Part shown: one piece after another, positions 24,122-32,463 of the stretch
How the letters are laid out: each line of letters begins with the position of its first letter
How positions within the stretch are numbered: position 1 is the first letter of the stretch
NCBI RefSeq assembly: GCF_000425425.1
Contig: NZ_AUDK01000007.1
Coordinates: 1-64,000 of the forward strand
Length of the DNA stretch: 64,000 bases
Source: Flavobacterium daejeonense DSM 17708
GTDB lineage: Bacteria > Bacteroidota > Bacteroidia > Flavobacteriales > Flavobacteriaceae
Direction: 5' to 3'
Position numbers and translations under genes: made by a program
The notes under the pieces: generated by a model
Told to the model about the DNA's origin: nothing
Seen by the model: the letters and a program-made list of their open reading frames with translations, nothing else
The model's database searches: none

Positions 24122-26225
24122 GAGTTTTCTTTTCGATGATGGCTAATGCGATTCGGATTTTTTCATAACTTATTTTTTCTTCAAAATAATCAAAATAAGG
24201 TTTTAAAGCAGTAGGATTTTTTAATTTTGTTTCCGCTTTGGCAATTAAATCAACTTCTTCCTGAGTGATAAATTGCGATAAATCGATTGCATTTCCGTCT
24301 AAGTATAATTTGGACAAATGAGAAATAATTGTGCTTAAACCAAGTTTTCTTTTGGTTGCAATTTCTTCTGCGTTTAAGCCTTCGTTATAAAGAGTCAATG
24401 TTTCTTTGTAGGTACTGGAAGTTTTTTGTTTTTTTAGCTTTTTGTCCTTTTGAAAAGCAATGATTGTTTTGATAAAAGCGTCGCCGTATTTTTCTAATTT
24501 ACTTCTTCCGACTCCGTCAATGGCAATAAATTCTTCTTCGCTCATCGGACGATTGATTTCCATTTGTCGTAAGGTAGCATCGCTGAAAATAACATAAGCA
24601 GGAACATCTTCTTCCTGAGCAATTTCATAACGCAACTTGCGCAAACTTTCAAATAATGAATTTGTAATTGTTTTTGTTTGGGTAGTCGGTTTTTCTTTTT
24701 CCCTGTCTTCCTTAATTTTGATTGTACTGAGTTGCACTTTTTCATTTTCAAATAAAACCTTTTTTGCCAAAGAAGTCAATTTGATTTTATTTTGTTGGTG
24801 AAAAGCGATTTCACAATAGCCTAAATTAATTAACTGAATCAAATATTGATTCCAGTCCTGCCAGGAAGTTTCAATTCCTACGCTATAAGTTTTCAGGTTT
24901 TGGTACTCTTTTTCGTAGATATAAGCATTTTTAGAACCTCTTAAAAAATCAATAATTACCGCTAATGGTTCTGATTCTTTGAGGCGAATAATAGCCGAAA
25001 GTGCTTTTTGGGCTAAAATGGTACCATCGAAAAATTCCGGTGGATTTTTGCAAATATCACAGTTGTTACAATTTTCGGTAACGATTTCTCCAAAATATGA
25101 AAGTAATATTTTTCGACGACAACTTAAAGCATCTGCATATTGTTTCATACGTTCCAATTTTGCCAATTGGATTTCGGCATTTTGTCCCTGTGAAGCAAAT
25201 TTTTGAAGCTGAATAACATCTCCGTAACTTTCAAATAAAATGGTTTCGGAAGCTAAGCCATCACGTCCTGCACGACCAATTTCCTGATAATATCCTTCGA
25301 TATTTTTGGGAAGATTGTAATGAATTACCCAACGTACATTGGATTTGTCGATTCCCATTCCAAAAGCTATCGTGGCACAAACTACCTGACATGCATCGTT
25401 TATAAATTCATCCTGAGTTTTAGAACGAATTTCAGCGTCTAAACCGGCATGATAAGCTTTGGCGGCAATTCCTGCTTTTTGTAATTTTCCAGCAAGTTCT
25501 TCAGTTGCTTTTCTGCTTAAGCAATAAATAATTCCGGAATCGTTTACTTTGGATTCGATAAAATCAATAATTTGTTTGACTCTGTCTAAAGCCGGACGAA
25601 CTTCCAGACTTAGGTTTTTCCGATCAAAGGAAGCGATAAAAATGTTGGGTTTTTTAAGATTTAATTGTTTGCTAATGTCTTCACGTGTAGCTTTATCGGC
25701 GGTTGCAGTTAAAGCTAAAACAGGAGTAGAAGGGAAGCGGTTTTTGAGATAACCTAAATTGGTGTAAGCCGGTCTGAAATCATGTCCCCAGGACGAAATG
25801 CAATGCGCTTCATCAATAGCAATCAAACTGATATTGATGGTGCTAAAAATATTTTCTAAATACGATAAACTTTCGGGAGCAATATAAACGAGTTTTATTT
25901 TTTGATTAATGATGTTGTCTATATGCTGTTGTTGTTCATCCTCTGTTTGTGTACTGTTAATGTAACAAGCCGGAATTCCATTGGATTTTAAACTATCAAC
26001 CTGATCTTTCATTAAAGCAATCAGAGGCGAAATAACAATGGTTAGTCCCGGAAATAATAGGGCTGGCAATTGAAAACAAATCGATTTTCCTCCGCCTGTA
26101 GGCATAATAGCCAAAGTGTCTTTGTTTTGTAAAACCGTATTAATTATCTCTTCCTGATTCGTTCTGAATTTTTCAAATCCAAAATTTTCTTTAAGTGTGG
26201 TGTGTAAAATTTGAGAAGTAATCAT
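24090..26225 (-). CDS. recQ: ATP-dependent DNA helicase RecQ
   Basis: A 711-residue RecQ helicase with the full domain set: the SF2 core with MPTGGGKSICFQLP (motif I, near residues 40-53), DEAHCISSWGHDFRPAY (motif II, near 137-153) and QEIGRAGRDG (motif VI, near 312-321); the zinc subdomain with C-x16-C-x2-C-x2-C (CRRKIL...ENCNNCDIC, near 367-390); a winged-helix region; HRDC (ATLRQMEINRPMSEEEFIAIDGVG, near 548-571); and a C-terminal helix-turn-helix extension. It unwinds 3'-5' in recombination repair. It overlaps the downstream glycosylase gene. Confidence 0.96.
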   Translation of the reverse strand: MITSQILHTTLKENFGFEKFRTNQEEIINTVLQNKDTLAIMPTGGGKSICFQLPALLFPGLTIVISPLIALMKDQVDSLKSNGIPACYINSTQTEDEQQQHIDNIINQKIKLVYIAPESLSYLENIFSTINISLIAIDEAHCISSWGHDFRPAYTNLGYLKNRFPSTPVLALTATADKATREDISKQLNLKKPNIFIASFDRKNLSLEVRPALDRVKQIIDFIESKVNDSGIIYCLSRKATEELAGKLQKAGIAAKAYHAGLDAEIRSKTQDEFINDACQVVCATIAFGMGIDKSNVRWVIHYNLPKNIEGYYQEIGRAGRDGLASETILFESYGDVIQLQKFASQGQNAEIQLAKLERMKQYADALSCRRKILLSYFGEIVTENCNNCDICKNPPEFFDGTILAQKALSAIIRLKESEPLAVIIDFLRGSKNAYIYEKEYQNLKTYSVGIETSWQDWNQYLIQLINLGYCEIAFHQQNKIKLTSLAKKVLFENEKVQLSTIKIKEDREKEKPTTQTKTITNSLFESLRKLRYEIAQEEDVPAYVIFSDATLRQMEINRPMSEEEFIAIDGVGRSKLEKYGDAFIKTIIAFQKDKKLKKQKTSSTYKETLTLYNEGLNAEEIATKRKLGLSTIISHLSKLYLDGNAIDLSQFITQEEVDLIAKAETKLKNPTALKPYFDYFEEKISYEKIRIALAIIEKKTHDLLLSAICK

Positions 26226-26274
26226 TTAAGGAAGCTTGTTGTTTTTTTTGAAAAATTTTACAGTTTGTAAGGAT

Positions 26275-26304
26275 AAAAAAAGGAACTCTTTTTGGAGTTC
26301 CTTT
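26275..26304 (-). terminator. Rho-independent terminator after the acidic-protein gene
   Basis: AAAGGAACTC (26279-26288) and GAGTTCCTTT (26295-26304) form a perfect 10-bp stem around a 6-base loop. On the minus strand it is followed by a run of T. It stops the leftward transcript coming from 26326-26724 before recQ. Confidence 0.8.
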
Positions 26305-26325
26305 ATCGTTTTGTATTCTTATGAA

Positions 26326-26724
26326 TTAATCTTCGTCCTCGTCATCTTCTTCATCAGCGATGTCTTTATCGTCTCCATCTTCATCTTCATCGTCAAGTTC
26401 TGGCTTGTCATTATCATCGTCATCGTCGTCATCGTCACTGATATCATCATCCATATCTAAACCTTTAATTGGAGCAATTGGTTCAATTACATCATCGATA
26501 TCATCATCTTCATCAAAATTCTCAATTCTGTCAGCAAGCTTAGTACTTACTTTTACTAAGTAAATAGTGTCTTCTGTACGAACTTCAACTGCTTCAACTA
26601 ATTCATTTTTGGCATTTTTAAAACGAATGATATCTTCGTCATCATATCCATCAGGAAATTTTTCAACCAATAAGTTTAAAATTTCGTTAGTTAGTTTAGC
26701 ATACTCAACAATAACTCTTCTCAT
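26326..26724 (-). CDS. Small protein with a long acidic tail
   Basis: A 132-residue protein. Residues 1-70 form a folded-looking domain (MRRVIVEYAKLTNEILNLLVEKFPDGYDDEDIIRFKNAKNE...IYLVKVSTKLADRI). Residues 73-132 are almost entirely Asp and Glu, with runs of Asp. Flavobacterial relatives are often labelled 'DNA primase', which nothing here supports: no zinc finger or TOPRIM motif fits. An acidic tail of this kind could bind basic proteins, metals or mimic DNA; function unknown. It is just downstream of the DHS-like gene (10-base gap), likely cotranscribed. The Ser-rich frame on the other strand is its shadow. Confidence 0.75.
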   Translation of the reverse strand: MRRVIVEYAKLTNEILNLLVEKFPDGYDDEDIIRFKNAKNELVEAVEVRTEDTIYLVKVSTKLADRIENFDEDDDIDDVIEPIAPIKGLDMDDDISDDDDDDDDNDKPELDDEDEDGDDKDIADEEDDEDED

Positions 26725-26734
26725 ATAAATGGTA

Positions 26735-27706
26735 TTATAAATCTAATAAATAAGCAAAAATTAATGGCGCCACAATAGTAGCATCTGATTCGATAATGAA
26801 TTTAGGGGTGTTGATATCTAATTTACCCCAGGTAATTTTTTCATTAGGAACCGCTCCGGAATAAGATCCATAACTTGTTGTTGAATCTGAAATTTGGCAG
26901 AAATAACTCCAGAAAGGAACGTCATGCATTTCCATATCCTGATACAACATTGGCACCACACAAATAGGGAAATCTCCGGCGATTCCTCCACCAATTTGGA
27001 AGAAACCAATACCGTTTTCAGAATTTTTAGTGTACCAATCGGCTAAGAAAGTCATGTATTCAATACCTGATTTCATGGTAGATGCTCTCAATTCTCCCTT
27101 GATTACATAAGAAGCGAAAATGTTTCCCATTGTACTGTCTTCCCATCCTGGTACAATAATAGGCAAGTTTTTTTCAGCAGCTGCATACATCCAGCTGTCT
27201 TTTAAGTCAATCTCGTAATATTCTTCTAATACTCCCGAAAGTAACATTTTGTACATGAACTCATGAGGAAAATAACGCTCTCCTTTATCATCAGCATCTT
27301 TCCAGATTTTGTAGATGTGTTTTTGTAATCTGCGAAAAGCTTCGTGTTCCGGAATACAGGTATCTGTTACACGGTTTAATCCTCTTTCTAATAAATCCCA
27401 TTCGTCCTGCGGAGTCAAATCACGGTAGTGAGGTACTCTTTCGTAGTGAGAATGCGCTACTAAGTTCATAATATCTTCTTCAAGATTAGCTCCTGTACAG
27501 GAAATAATCTGAACTTTATCCTGACGAATTACTTCGGCAAATATTTTTCCAATTTCGGCGGTACTCATGGCACCAGCCATACTCACTAACATTTTAGCAC
27601 CATTCGCTAATTGTTGTTCGTATGCTTTGGCAGCGTCAACTAATGCAGCTGAATTAAAGTGTAAATAGTGTTTTTCAATAAATTGACTGATTGGTCCTTT
27701 ACTCAT
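26735..27706 (-). CDS. Deoxyhypusine synthase-like protein (possible homospermidine synthase)
   Basis: A 323-residue member of the deoxyhypusine synthase family. The NAD-binding part has MLVSMAGAMSTAEIG and ISCTGANLEEDIMNL, and the catalytic-lysine segment near the end is AVPNEKITWGKLD (the WGK lysine). Bacteria lack eIF5A, so the classical target is absent. Bacterial homologues such as SpeY of cyanobacteria make homospermidine from spermidine and putrescine. The gene lies 106 bases after arginine decarboxylase, same strand, which supports polyamine metabolism. The exact product is inference. Confidence 0.85.
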   Translation of the reverse strand: MSKGPISQFIEKHYLHFNSAALVDAAKAYEQQLANGAKMLVSMAGAMSTAEIGKIFAEVIRQDKVQIISCTGANLEEDIMNLVAHSHYERVPHYRDLTPQDEWDLLERGLNRVTDTCIPEHEAFRRLQKHIYKIWKDADDKGERYFPHEFMYKMLLSGVLEEYYEIDLKDSWMYAAAEKNLPIIVPGWEDSTMGNIFASYVIKGELRASTMKSGIEYMTFLADWYTKNSENGIGFFQIGGGIAGDFPICVVPMLYQDMEMHDVPFWSYFCQISDSTTSYGSYSGAVPNEKITWGKLDINTPKFIIESDATIVAPLIFAYLLDL

Positions 27707-27812
27707 TTTATAGGGTTTAAATCATTAGTAAATTTATCATATTTAGAATCTAAATCGGTTCAAATATAATGAAATTATAAATCTACCAAAGGTGTATTTA
27801 ATTAATTATTTT

Positions 27813-29207
27813 TTATTTGTAGCCTAAAATTTTTAATACTTCTTCAGAGGTTTGTTGCTCCGAAAATACTTCCGTTGCCAGGATACCATTTTCATCTCTG
27901 TCAATTAAAATGTGCTTAGGCTGCGGGATTAAACAGTGGTGTAATCCACCGTATCCGCCGATTGTTTCCTGGTAAGCGCCCGTATTAAAAAATCCGATAT
28001 AAAGCGGTTTTTCTTTGTTGTATTTTGGCAAATAAATCGCGTTCATGTTTTGCTCCGAATTATAATAATCGTCGCTGTCGCAAGTAAGTCCGCCCAAAAG
28101 TACTCTCTCGTAAGTATCGTTCCAGCGGTTAACGGCTAACATGATAAAACGCTTGTTTATGGCCCAGGTATCCGGTAAAGTGGTGATGAAAGAAGAATCA
28201 ATCATATTCCACTTTTCTCTGTCGTTTTGTTGTTTTTGATATAAAACCTGATAAATAGCGCCGCCACTTTCTCCAACAGTAAAGGAACCAAATTCCGTAA
28301 AAATATGCGGAACATCTACTTCGGCTTCTTCGCAGGCAATTTTAATCTGATTGATGATTTCGTCAATCATGTATTGGTAATCGTATTCAAAAGCCAAAGA
28401 ATTTTTGATGGGGAATCCACCACCAATGTTCAGTCCGTCTAATGTTGGACATTCTCTTTTAAGTGCAATATATACTTTGATACATTTTACTAATTCGTTC
28501 CAATAATAAGCCGTATCATTGATTCCGGTATTAATGAAAAAGTGCAGCATTTTTAATTCAAGATTTGGATTGTCCTGAATTTGCTTTTTGTAAAAATTAA
28601 CAATGTTTTTATAACCAATTCCTAAACGAGAAGTATAAAACTCGAATTTTGGTTCTTCTTCGGCAGCAATACGAATTCCAATTTTGAATTTTCCTTTGAT
28701 TTCCGCCTGAAGCAAATCTAATTCTTCGTAGTTATCAATAATCGGAATGGTATTTTTATGTCCGTTATTGATTAATCGGGCAATATTAGAAATGTACTCG
28801 TCTCTTTTAAAACCATTGCAAATCACATAAGTGCTTTTGTTTATTTTACCGTTTTGCAATAAATTCTCAACAATATTAATGTCAAATGCCGATGACGTTT
28901 CAACGTGAATATTATTTTTAAAAGCTTCATTCATAATGAATTCAAAATGAGAGCTTTTGGTGCAATAGCAGTAATAGTACTTTCCCTCATATTTGTTTTT
29001 TTCCATCGCTCTACGAAACCAGCTTTTGGCTTTGTTGATATTGTTGGAAATTTGAGGTAAATAAGTAAACTTTAAAGGTGTACCGTATTTTTCAACCAAT
29101 TTCATCAAATCAATATTGTGAAATAAAAGGTTGTCTTTGTTTAGTTTAAATTCTTCCTGAGGGAAATAGTAGGTTTGATTAATTAAGTCTGAATATTTAG
29201 TATTCAT
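27813..29207 (-). CDS. speA: Arginine decarboxylase, Bacteroidota type
   Basis: A 464-residue PLP enzyme of the alanine-racemase-fold (group IV) decarboxylases. The PLP lysine lies in YYCYCTKSSHFEF (near residues 77-89), the phosphate-binding GLNIGGGFP is near 254-262 and the C-terminal catalytic Cys/Asp region (LGGLTCDSDDYY) near 367-378. Proteins of this size are annotated as biosynthetic arginine decarboxylase in flavobacteria; they are shorter than E. coli SpeA (about 650). Meso-diaminopimelate or carboxyspermidine decarboxylase are less likely alternatives. The product agmatine normally goes to agmatinase, but no agmatinase gene is next to it. Confidence 0.82.
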   Translation of the reverse strand: MNTKYSDLINQTYYFPQEEFKLNKDNLLFHNIDLMKLVEKYGTPLKFTYLPQISNNINKAKSWFRRAMEKNKYEGKYYYCYCTKSSHFEFIMNEAFKNNIHVETSSAFDINIVENLLQNGKINKSTYVICNGFKRDEYISNIARLINNGHKNTIPIIDNYEELDLLQAEIKGKFKIGIRIAAEEEPKFEFYTSRLGIGYKNIVNFYKKQIQDNPNLELKMLHFFINTGINDTAYYWNELVKCIKVYIALKRECPTLDGLNIGGGFPIKNSLAFEYDYQYMIDEIINQIKIACEEAEVDVPHIFTEFGSFTVGESGGAIYQVLYQKQQNDREKWNMIDSSFITTLPDTWAINKRFIMLAVNRWNDTYERVLLGGLTCDSDDYYNSEQNMNAIYLPKYNKEKPLYIGFFNTGAYQETIGGYGGLHHCLIPQPKHILIDRDENGILATEVFSEQQTSEEVLKILGYK

Positions 29208-29227
29208 TTTTTTAGGATTTATGATTT

Positions 29228-29257
29228 TATAGTTTTAATGAAATAAATTAAACTATA
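29228..29257 (-). promoter_or_regulatory. Hairpin in the leader of the arginine decarboxylase gene
   Basis: TATAGTTT-TAAT and AATT-AAACTATA form an inverted repeat of at least 8 bp, 20-50 bases upstream of the speA ATG. It sits between a 59-codon ORF and speA. It could be an operator or an mRNA structure; nothing in the sequence decides which. Confidence 0.35.
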
Positions 29258-29259
29258 AT

Positions 29260-29439
29260 TCAAACCCTGATATTGGCATAAATAATCTGCAATTTTTCGT
29301 TTTCTACTTTTAAGAATTGAAAAATATCAAAATGAAACTGTCTCGCAACACAAAAAAAACGTTTCAATATTCTTTGAAAAGAAGTATTATTCACGCCTTG
29401 GCTGGAGCGGTAGTTTCGTTGTTTTTGATCTTTTTTCAT
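29260..29439 (-). CDS. 59-residue basic ORF upstream of speA
   Basis: An ATG-started frame, MKKDQKQRNYRSSQGVNNTSF..., basic in its first half, ending in KVENEKLQIIYANIRV. It lies in the same direction as speA with its stop about 53 bases before the speA start. No homologue is recognised and there is no signal peptide. It could be a small protein, a leader peptide of the polyamine genes, or chance. Coding is uncertain. Confidence 0.3.
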   Translation of the reverse strand: MKKDQKQRNYRSSQGVNNTSFQRILKRFFCVARQFHFDIFQFLKVENEKLQIIYANIRV

Positions 29440-29499
29440 CGCGGCAAATGTAAAAAATAAAATATAAGTGATGCAATCCTTTTTTATAAAAAAATAAGG

Positions 29500-30573
29500 T
29501 TACGATTTGTAATCTTCAAAGGCTTCAAGAATCAATTCATTCTCAACTTCTTGGTTGATTTTTATCTTTCCGATACCTTCAATTAAAGCAAATTGAATGC
29601 TTCCGTATTCGTTCTTTTTGTCGTGAATTAACAAATCTAAAATTGGTTCGATATCTTCTTCTTCAAATGTAATATCTTCATAAATTGATTTCAAAACGGT
29701 TTTGATTTGAATGTATTCCTCTTTTGTGATTAATCCTTTGTGCAATGAAATAAAACTTTCCAAAATCATTCCCACAGCAATCGCCTCGCCGTGAAGCAAA
29801 GTAGTTTTATTTTCATTTTCCAGAAAATAACCTTCGATAGCATGACCTAAAGTATGACCAAAGTTCAATGCTTTTCGGATATTTTTCTCTGTTGGGTCCT
29901 GTTTTACAATTTCGTTTTTAATTTCAACCGAACGATAAATTAATTGATCTAAAGCGTCAAAATCAATCGTCGAAATATCTAAAAACTCTTCCCAGTATTT
30001 TTTGTCGTAAATCAAACCGTGTTTCAACATTTCAGCAAGACCGGAACGCATTTCGTTTTGAGGCACTGTTTCTAAAAATTGCGTGTCAATCAAAACCATG
30101 TTGGGAACGTTAATTACTCCGATTTGGTTTTTTAAATTTCCTAAATCTACTCCATTTTTTCCACCAACAGAAGCATCCACCATAGAAAGCAAAGTAGTAG
30201 GAATGTGAATAAAATCAACACCTCGTTTAAAGGTTGAAGCCACAAATCCGCCTAAATCAGTCACAACACCACCACCTAAATTTAACACCAAACTTTTTCG
30301 GTCGCCGCCAAGTTCTGTCAATACTTTCCAGATTTCAACGCAGGTTTCGATATTTTTATTTTCTTCTCCGGCCTCAAATTCTATAATTTCTACATTCAAA
30401 TCGGTTTCGATCAACGGTAATAATTTTGGTAAACAAAATTCATTCGTATTACTGTCAACAATTATAAAAATGTTTGAATATTTATTTTGGCTGATGTGAA
30501 GATTTAAAGCTTCGTATGCTTTTTCGTTAAAATAGATTGGGTAATTATTGGCTTGAATTGTTTGCATCGTCAT
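29500..30573 (-). CDS. aroB: 3-dehydroquinate synthase
   Basis: AroB closes 3-deoxy-D-arabino-heptulosonate 7-phosphate to 3-dehydroquinate, the second shikimate step. The 357-residue protein has the NAD-binding NLGGGVVTDLGGF (near residues 99-111), the signature IPTTLLSMVDASVGGKNGVD (near 124-143, with the conserved Lys) and the zinc ligands in GLAEMLKHG, NFGHTLGHA and LLHGEAIAVGM. All key residues are present. A second possible Met three residues in is equally good. The gene stands alone, divergent from proline dehydrogenase. Confidence 0.95.
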   Translation of the reverse strand: MTMQTIQANNYPIYFNEKAYEALNLHISQNKYSNIFIIVDSNTNEFCLPKLLPLIETDLNVEIIEFEAGEENKNIETCVEIWKVLTELGGDRKSLVLNLGGGVVTDLGGFVASTFKRGVDFIHIPTTLLSMVDASVGGKNGVDLGNLKNQIGVINVPNMVLIDTQFLETVPQNEMRSGLAEMLKHGLIYDKKYWEEFLDISTIDFDALDQLIYRSVEIKNEIVKQDPTEKNIRKALNFGHTLGHAIEGYFLENENKTTLLHGEAIAVGMILESFISLHKGLITKEEYIQIKTVLKSIYEDITFEEEDIEPILDLLIHDKKNEYGSIQFALIEGIGKIKINQEVENELILEAFEDYKS

Positions 30574-30632
30574 TAATTAATTTGAAATGCAAAATAAGGC
30601 AATTTCGAGTAATTATTATTCATAACTCTGTC

Positions 30633-30640
30633 TATATTTG
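30633..30640 (+). promoter_or_regulatory. Putative proline dehydrogenase promoter (-7 motif TATATTTG)
   Basis: A perfect TAnnTTTG match 9 bases before the ATG at 30650, implying an almost leaderless mRNA. It also argues against the longer TTG-started frame, which would begin inside the motif. Confidence 0.45.
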
Positions 30641-30649
30641 TTTCAAATA

Positions 30650-31831
30650 ATGAAAAAAAAAATGAAAAAGATTTTTAAAAATACCGAAATCGCTTTTGCT
30701 TTAAAGAGCGACACCGAATTAGACAGGGCTTATTTTCTTTTCAAAATGATTTCCAGTCAGCCTTTGGTACGAATTGGAACTGCGGTTACCAATTTTGCTT
30801 TGAAAGTTCATCTTCCGGTAGAAAAATTAATTCGCGCCAGCGTTTTTGATCATTTTTGTGGCGGAGTGAATGAAGAAGATTGTCTTTCGGTGGTTGACAA
30901 AATGTACACTAAAGGAGTTTCTTCGGTTTTAGATTATTCTGTAGAAGGAAAAGAGGAAGAAGATCAGTTTGAAGCGGCTTTGAAAATGACTCTGAAAACA
31001 ATTGATTTTGCCAAAGAGCGTCAGGCAATTCCGTTTGCAGTTTTTAAACCTACGGGGCTTGGAAGAATTGATTTGTATGAAAAAGTGGGGGCTAAAATTG
31101 CTCTGACGGAAGCAGAACAGGCTGAGTGGGATAGAGTTGTGGAGCGCTTTGATATTATTTGCAGTGAAGCGCATAAAAAAGATGTGGCTTTATTGATTGA
31201 TGCAGAAGAAAGTTGGATGCAGGATGCTTCCGATGCCATTGTTGCCGATATGATGTGTAAATACAATAAAGAGAAAGCTATTGTGTTTAATACTTTACAA
31301 ATGTATCGTTGGAATCGTTTGGATTATTTGAAAAAATTACACGAACAAGCTAAAGAACAAGGTTTTCATATCGGAATGAAGATTGTTCGCGGGGCTTATA
31401 TGGAAAAAGAAAATGACAGGGCAGCTGAAAAAGGATACAAATCACCCATTTGTCCTTCAAAAGAAGCGACAGATGCGAACTACAACGCTGCAATTTTGTA
31501 TATGCTCGAAAATATTGATTCGATGTCCATTTTTGTGGGAACACACAATGAAGAAAGCACGTATTACCTAATGCAATTGATGGAAGAAAAAGGATTAAGT
31601 GCTACTGATAATAGAGTTTGGTTTGGCCAATTGTACGGGATGAGTGATAATATCAGTTATAATTTGGCTTACAATGGTTACAATGTGGCTAAGTATTTAC
31701 CTTTTGGTCCGGTAAAAGACGTAATGCCTTATTTAATCAGACGTGCCGAAGAAAATACTTCGGTTGCGGGACAAACCAGTCGCGAATTGAAAATGCTTAA
31801 AAAAGAACGTAAAAGAAGAAAGAAAGCATAA
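30650..31831 (+). CDS. Proline dehydrogenase
   Basis: A monofunctional FAD-dependent enzyme of about 393 residues that oxidises proline to pyrroline-5-carboxylate at the membrane. It has the barrel motifs FAVFKPTGLGRI near residues 125-136, LLIDAEESWMQD near 180-191, KIVRGAYMEKEN near 243-254, FVGTHNEES near 295-303, and the C-terminal substrate-binding YLPFGPVKDVMPYLIRRAEEN near 350-370. The start ATG is placed just after the promoter motif. The second enzyme of proline breakdown is not in the window. Confidence 0.93.
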   Translation: MKKKMKKIFKNTEIAFALKSDTELDRAYFLFKMISSQPLVRIGTAVTNFALKVHLPVEKLIRASVFDHFCGGVNEEDCLSVVDKMYTKGVSSVLDYSVEGKEEEDQFEAALKMTLKTIDFAKERQAIPFAVFKPTGLGRIDLYEKVGAKIALTEAEQAEWDRVVERFDIICSEAHKKDVALLIDAEESWMQDASDAIVADMMCKYNKEKAIVFNTLQMYRWNRLDYLKKLHEQAKEQGFHIGMKIVRGAYMEKENDRAAEKGYKSPICPSKEATDANYNAAILYMLENIDSMSIFVGTHNEESTYYLMQLMEEKGLSATDNRVWFGQLYGMSDNISYNLAYNGYNVAKYLPFGPVKDVMPYLIRRAEENTSVAGQTSRELKMLKKERKRRKKA

Positions 31832-31846
31832 AAATACTTATTATTT

Positions 31847-31897
31847 CACCACAAATTGCACAAATTTTTATCAATTGAATTGTGAAAGTTTGTGTGT
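31847..31897. repeat. CACAAATT word-repeat hairpin after proline dehydrogenase
   Basis: CACCACAAATTGCACAAATTT pairs imperfectly with AATTGTGAAAGTTTGTGTG. It shares the CACAAATT word with the element at 14125-14174 and may terminate the proline dehydrogenase transcript. Confidence 0.5.
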
Positions 31898-31933
31898 TTT
31901 TTTATTGGCAGAAAAGATTTTTGCCTGATTGCG

Positions 31934-32347
31934 CTATAAAAATTTAGCTTTCAATTCCGGAGTTGGAATCATACATTGTTCTTTCCTGCCATACCATTTA
32001 TAGCGGTTCCTGGCAATGTAATCGTAAAAGGAATCCCGAATGCCAATTGGAAAAATTTTAAAAATTCCCAACAGAGAATAAACCGAATGAAATTCAGTGG
32101 CAATTTTCAAAGTAGCTTCAGATTTTAAATAATAAGCCTTTCCGGGTTCGTACAAAATGATACTGTCTGTTATTTTTGGTTTTACACCAATATAATTGCA
32201 AATTTCCTGACCAAGTTCGGATTGCAAAGCCACAAATCTGAAAACATCTTTTTTGTCTCTTTCAATAATAAACTGCACCGACGAATTGCACAGATTGCAA
32301 ATACCATCAAAGAGAATTATTTTTTTGTTTTTAGGTAGGTTTTGCAT
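31934..32347 (-). CDS. DCC family thiol-disulfide oxidoreductase-like protein (DUF393)
   Basis: A 137-residue thioredoxin-fold protein of the DCC family. The name-giving motif is present as LFDGICNLCNSSVQFI (near residues 12-27), a DxxCxxC pair, followed by FRFVALQSELGQ near 37-48. The C-terminal YDYIARNRYKWYGRKEQC segment is typical. Members are predicted thiol-disulfide oxidoreductases, but the electron partner and substrate are unknown. No signal peptide. It lies alone, with an inverted repeat just upstream. Confidence 0.88.
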   Translation of the reverse strand: MQNLPKNKKIILFDGICNLCNSSVQFIIERDKKDVFRFVALQSELGQEICNYIGVKPKITDSIILYEPGKAYYLKSEATLKIATEFHSVYSLLGIFKIFPIGIRDSFYDYIARNRYKWYGRKEQCMIPTPELKAKFL

Positions 32348-32350
32348 TTT

Positions 32351-32427
32351 GTCATTGCGAGGAACGAAGCAATCGCATTTTGTTTTTACTTACTAATTAA
32401 TTTATTCTCGTGAGATTACTTCATTCC
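32351..32427. repeat. GTCATTGCGAGGAACGAAGCAATC inverted-repeat element
   Basis: The left arm, GTCATTGCGAGGAACGAAGC plus AATCGC (32351-32376), pairs imperfectly with CTCGTGAGATTACTTCATTCC (32407-32427). The left arm is a well-known dispersed bacterial repeat word. The right arm has decayed. It begins 4 bases before the DCC gene start. Confidence 0.6.
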
Positions 32428-32463
32428 AATAACTATCGGAACTTACAAATAACTCACTGAATA

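Noticed and set aside
26360..26563. A Ser-rich ORF on the plus strand
   Set aside because: It is the antisense reading of the Asp/Glu tail of the gene on the minus strand (GAT/GAC read backwards gives Ser-rich codons).
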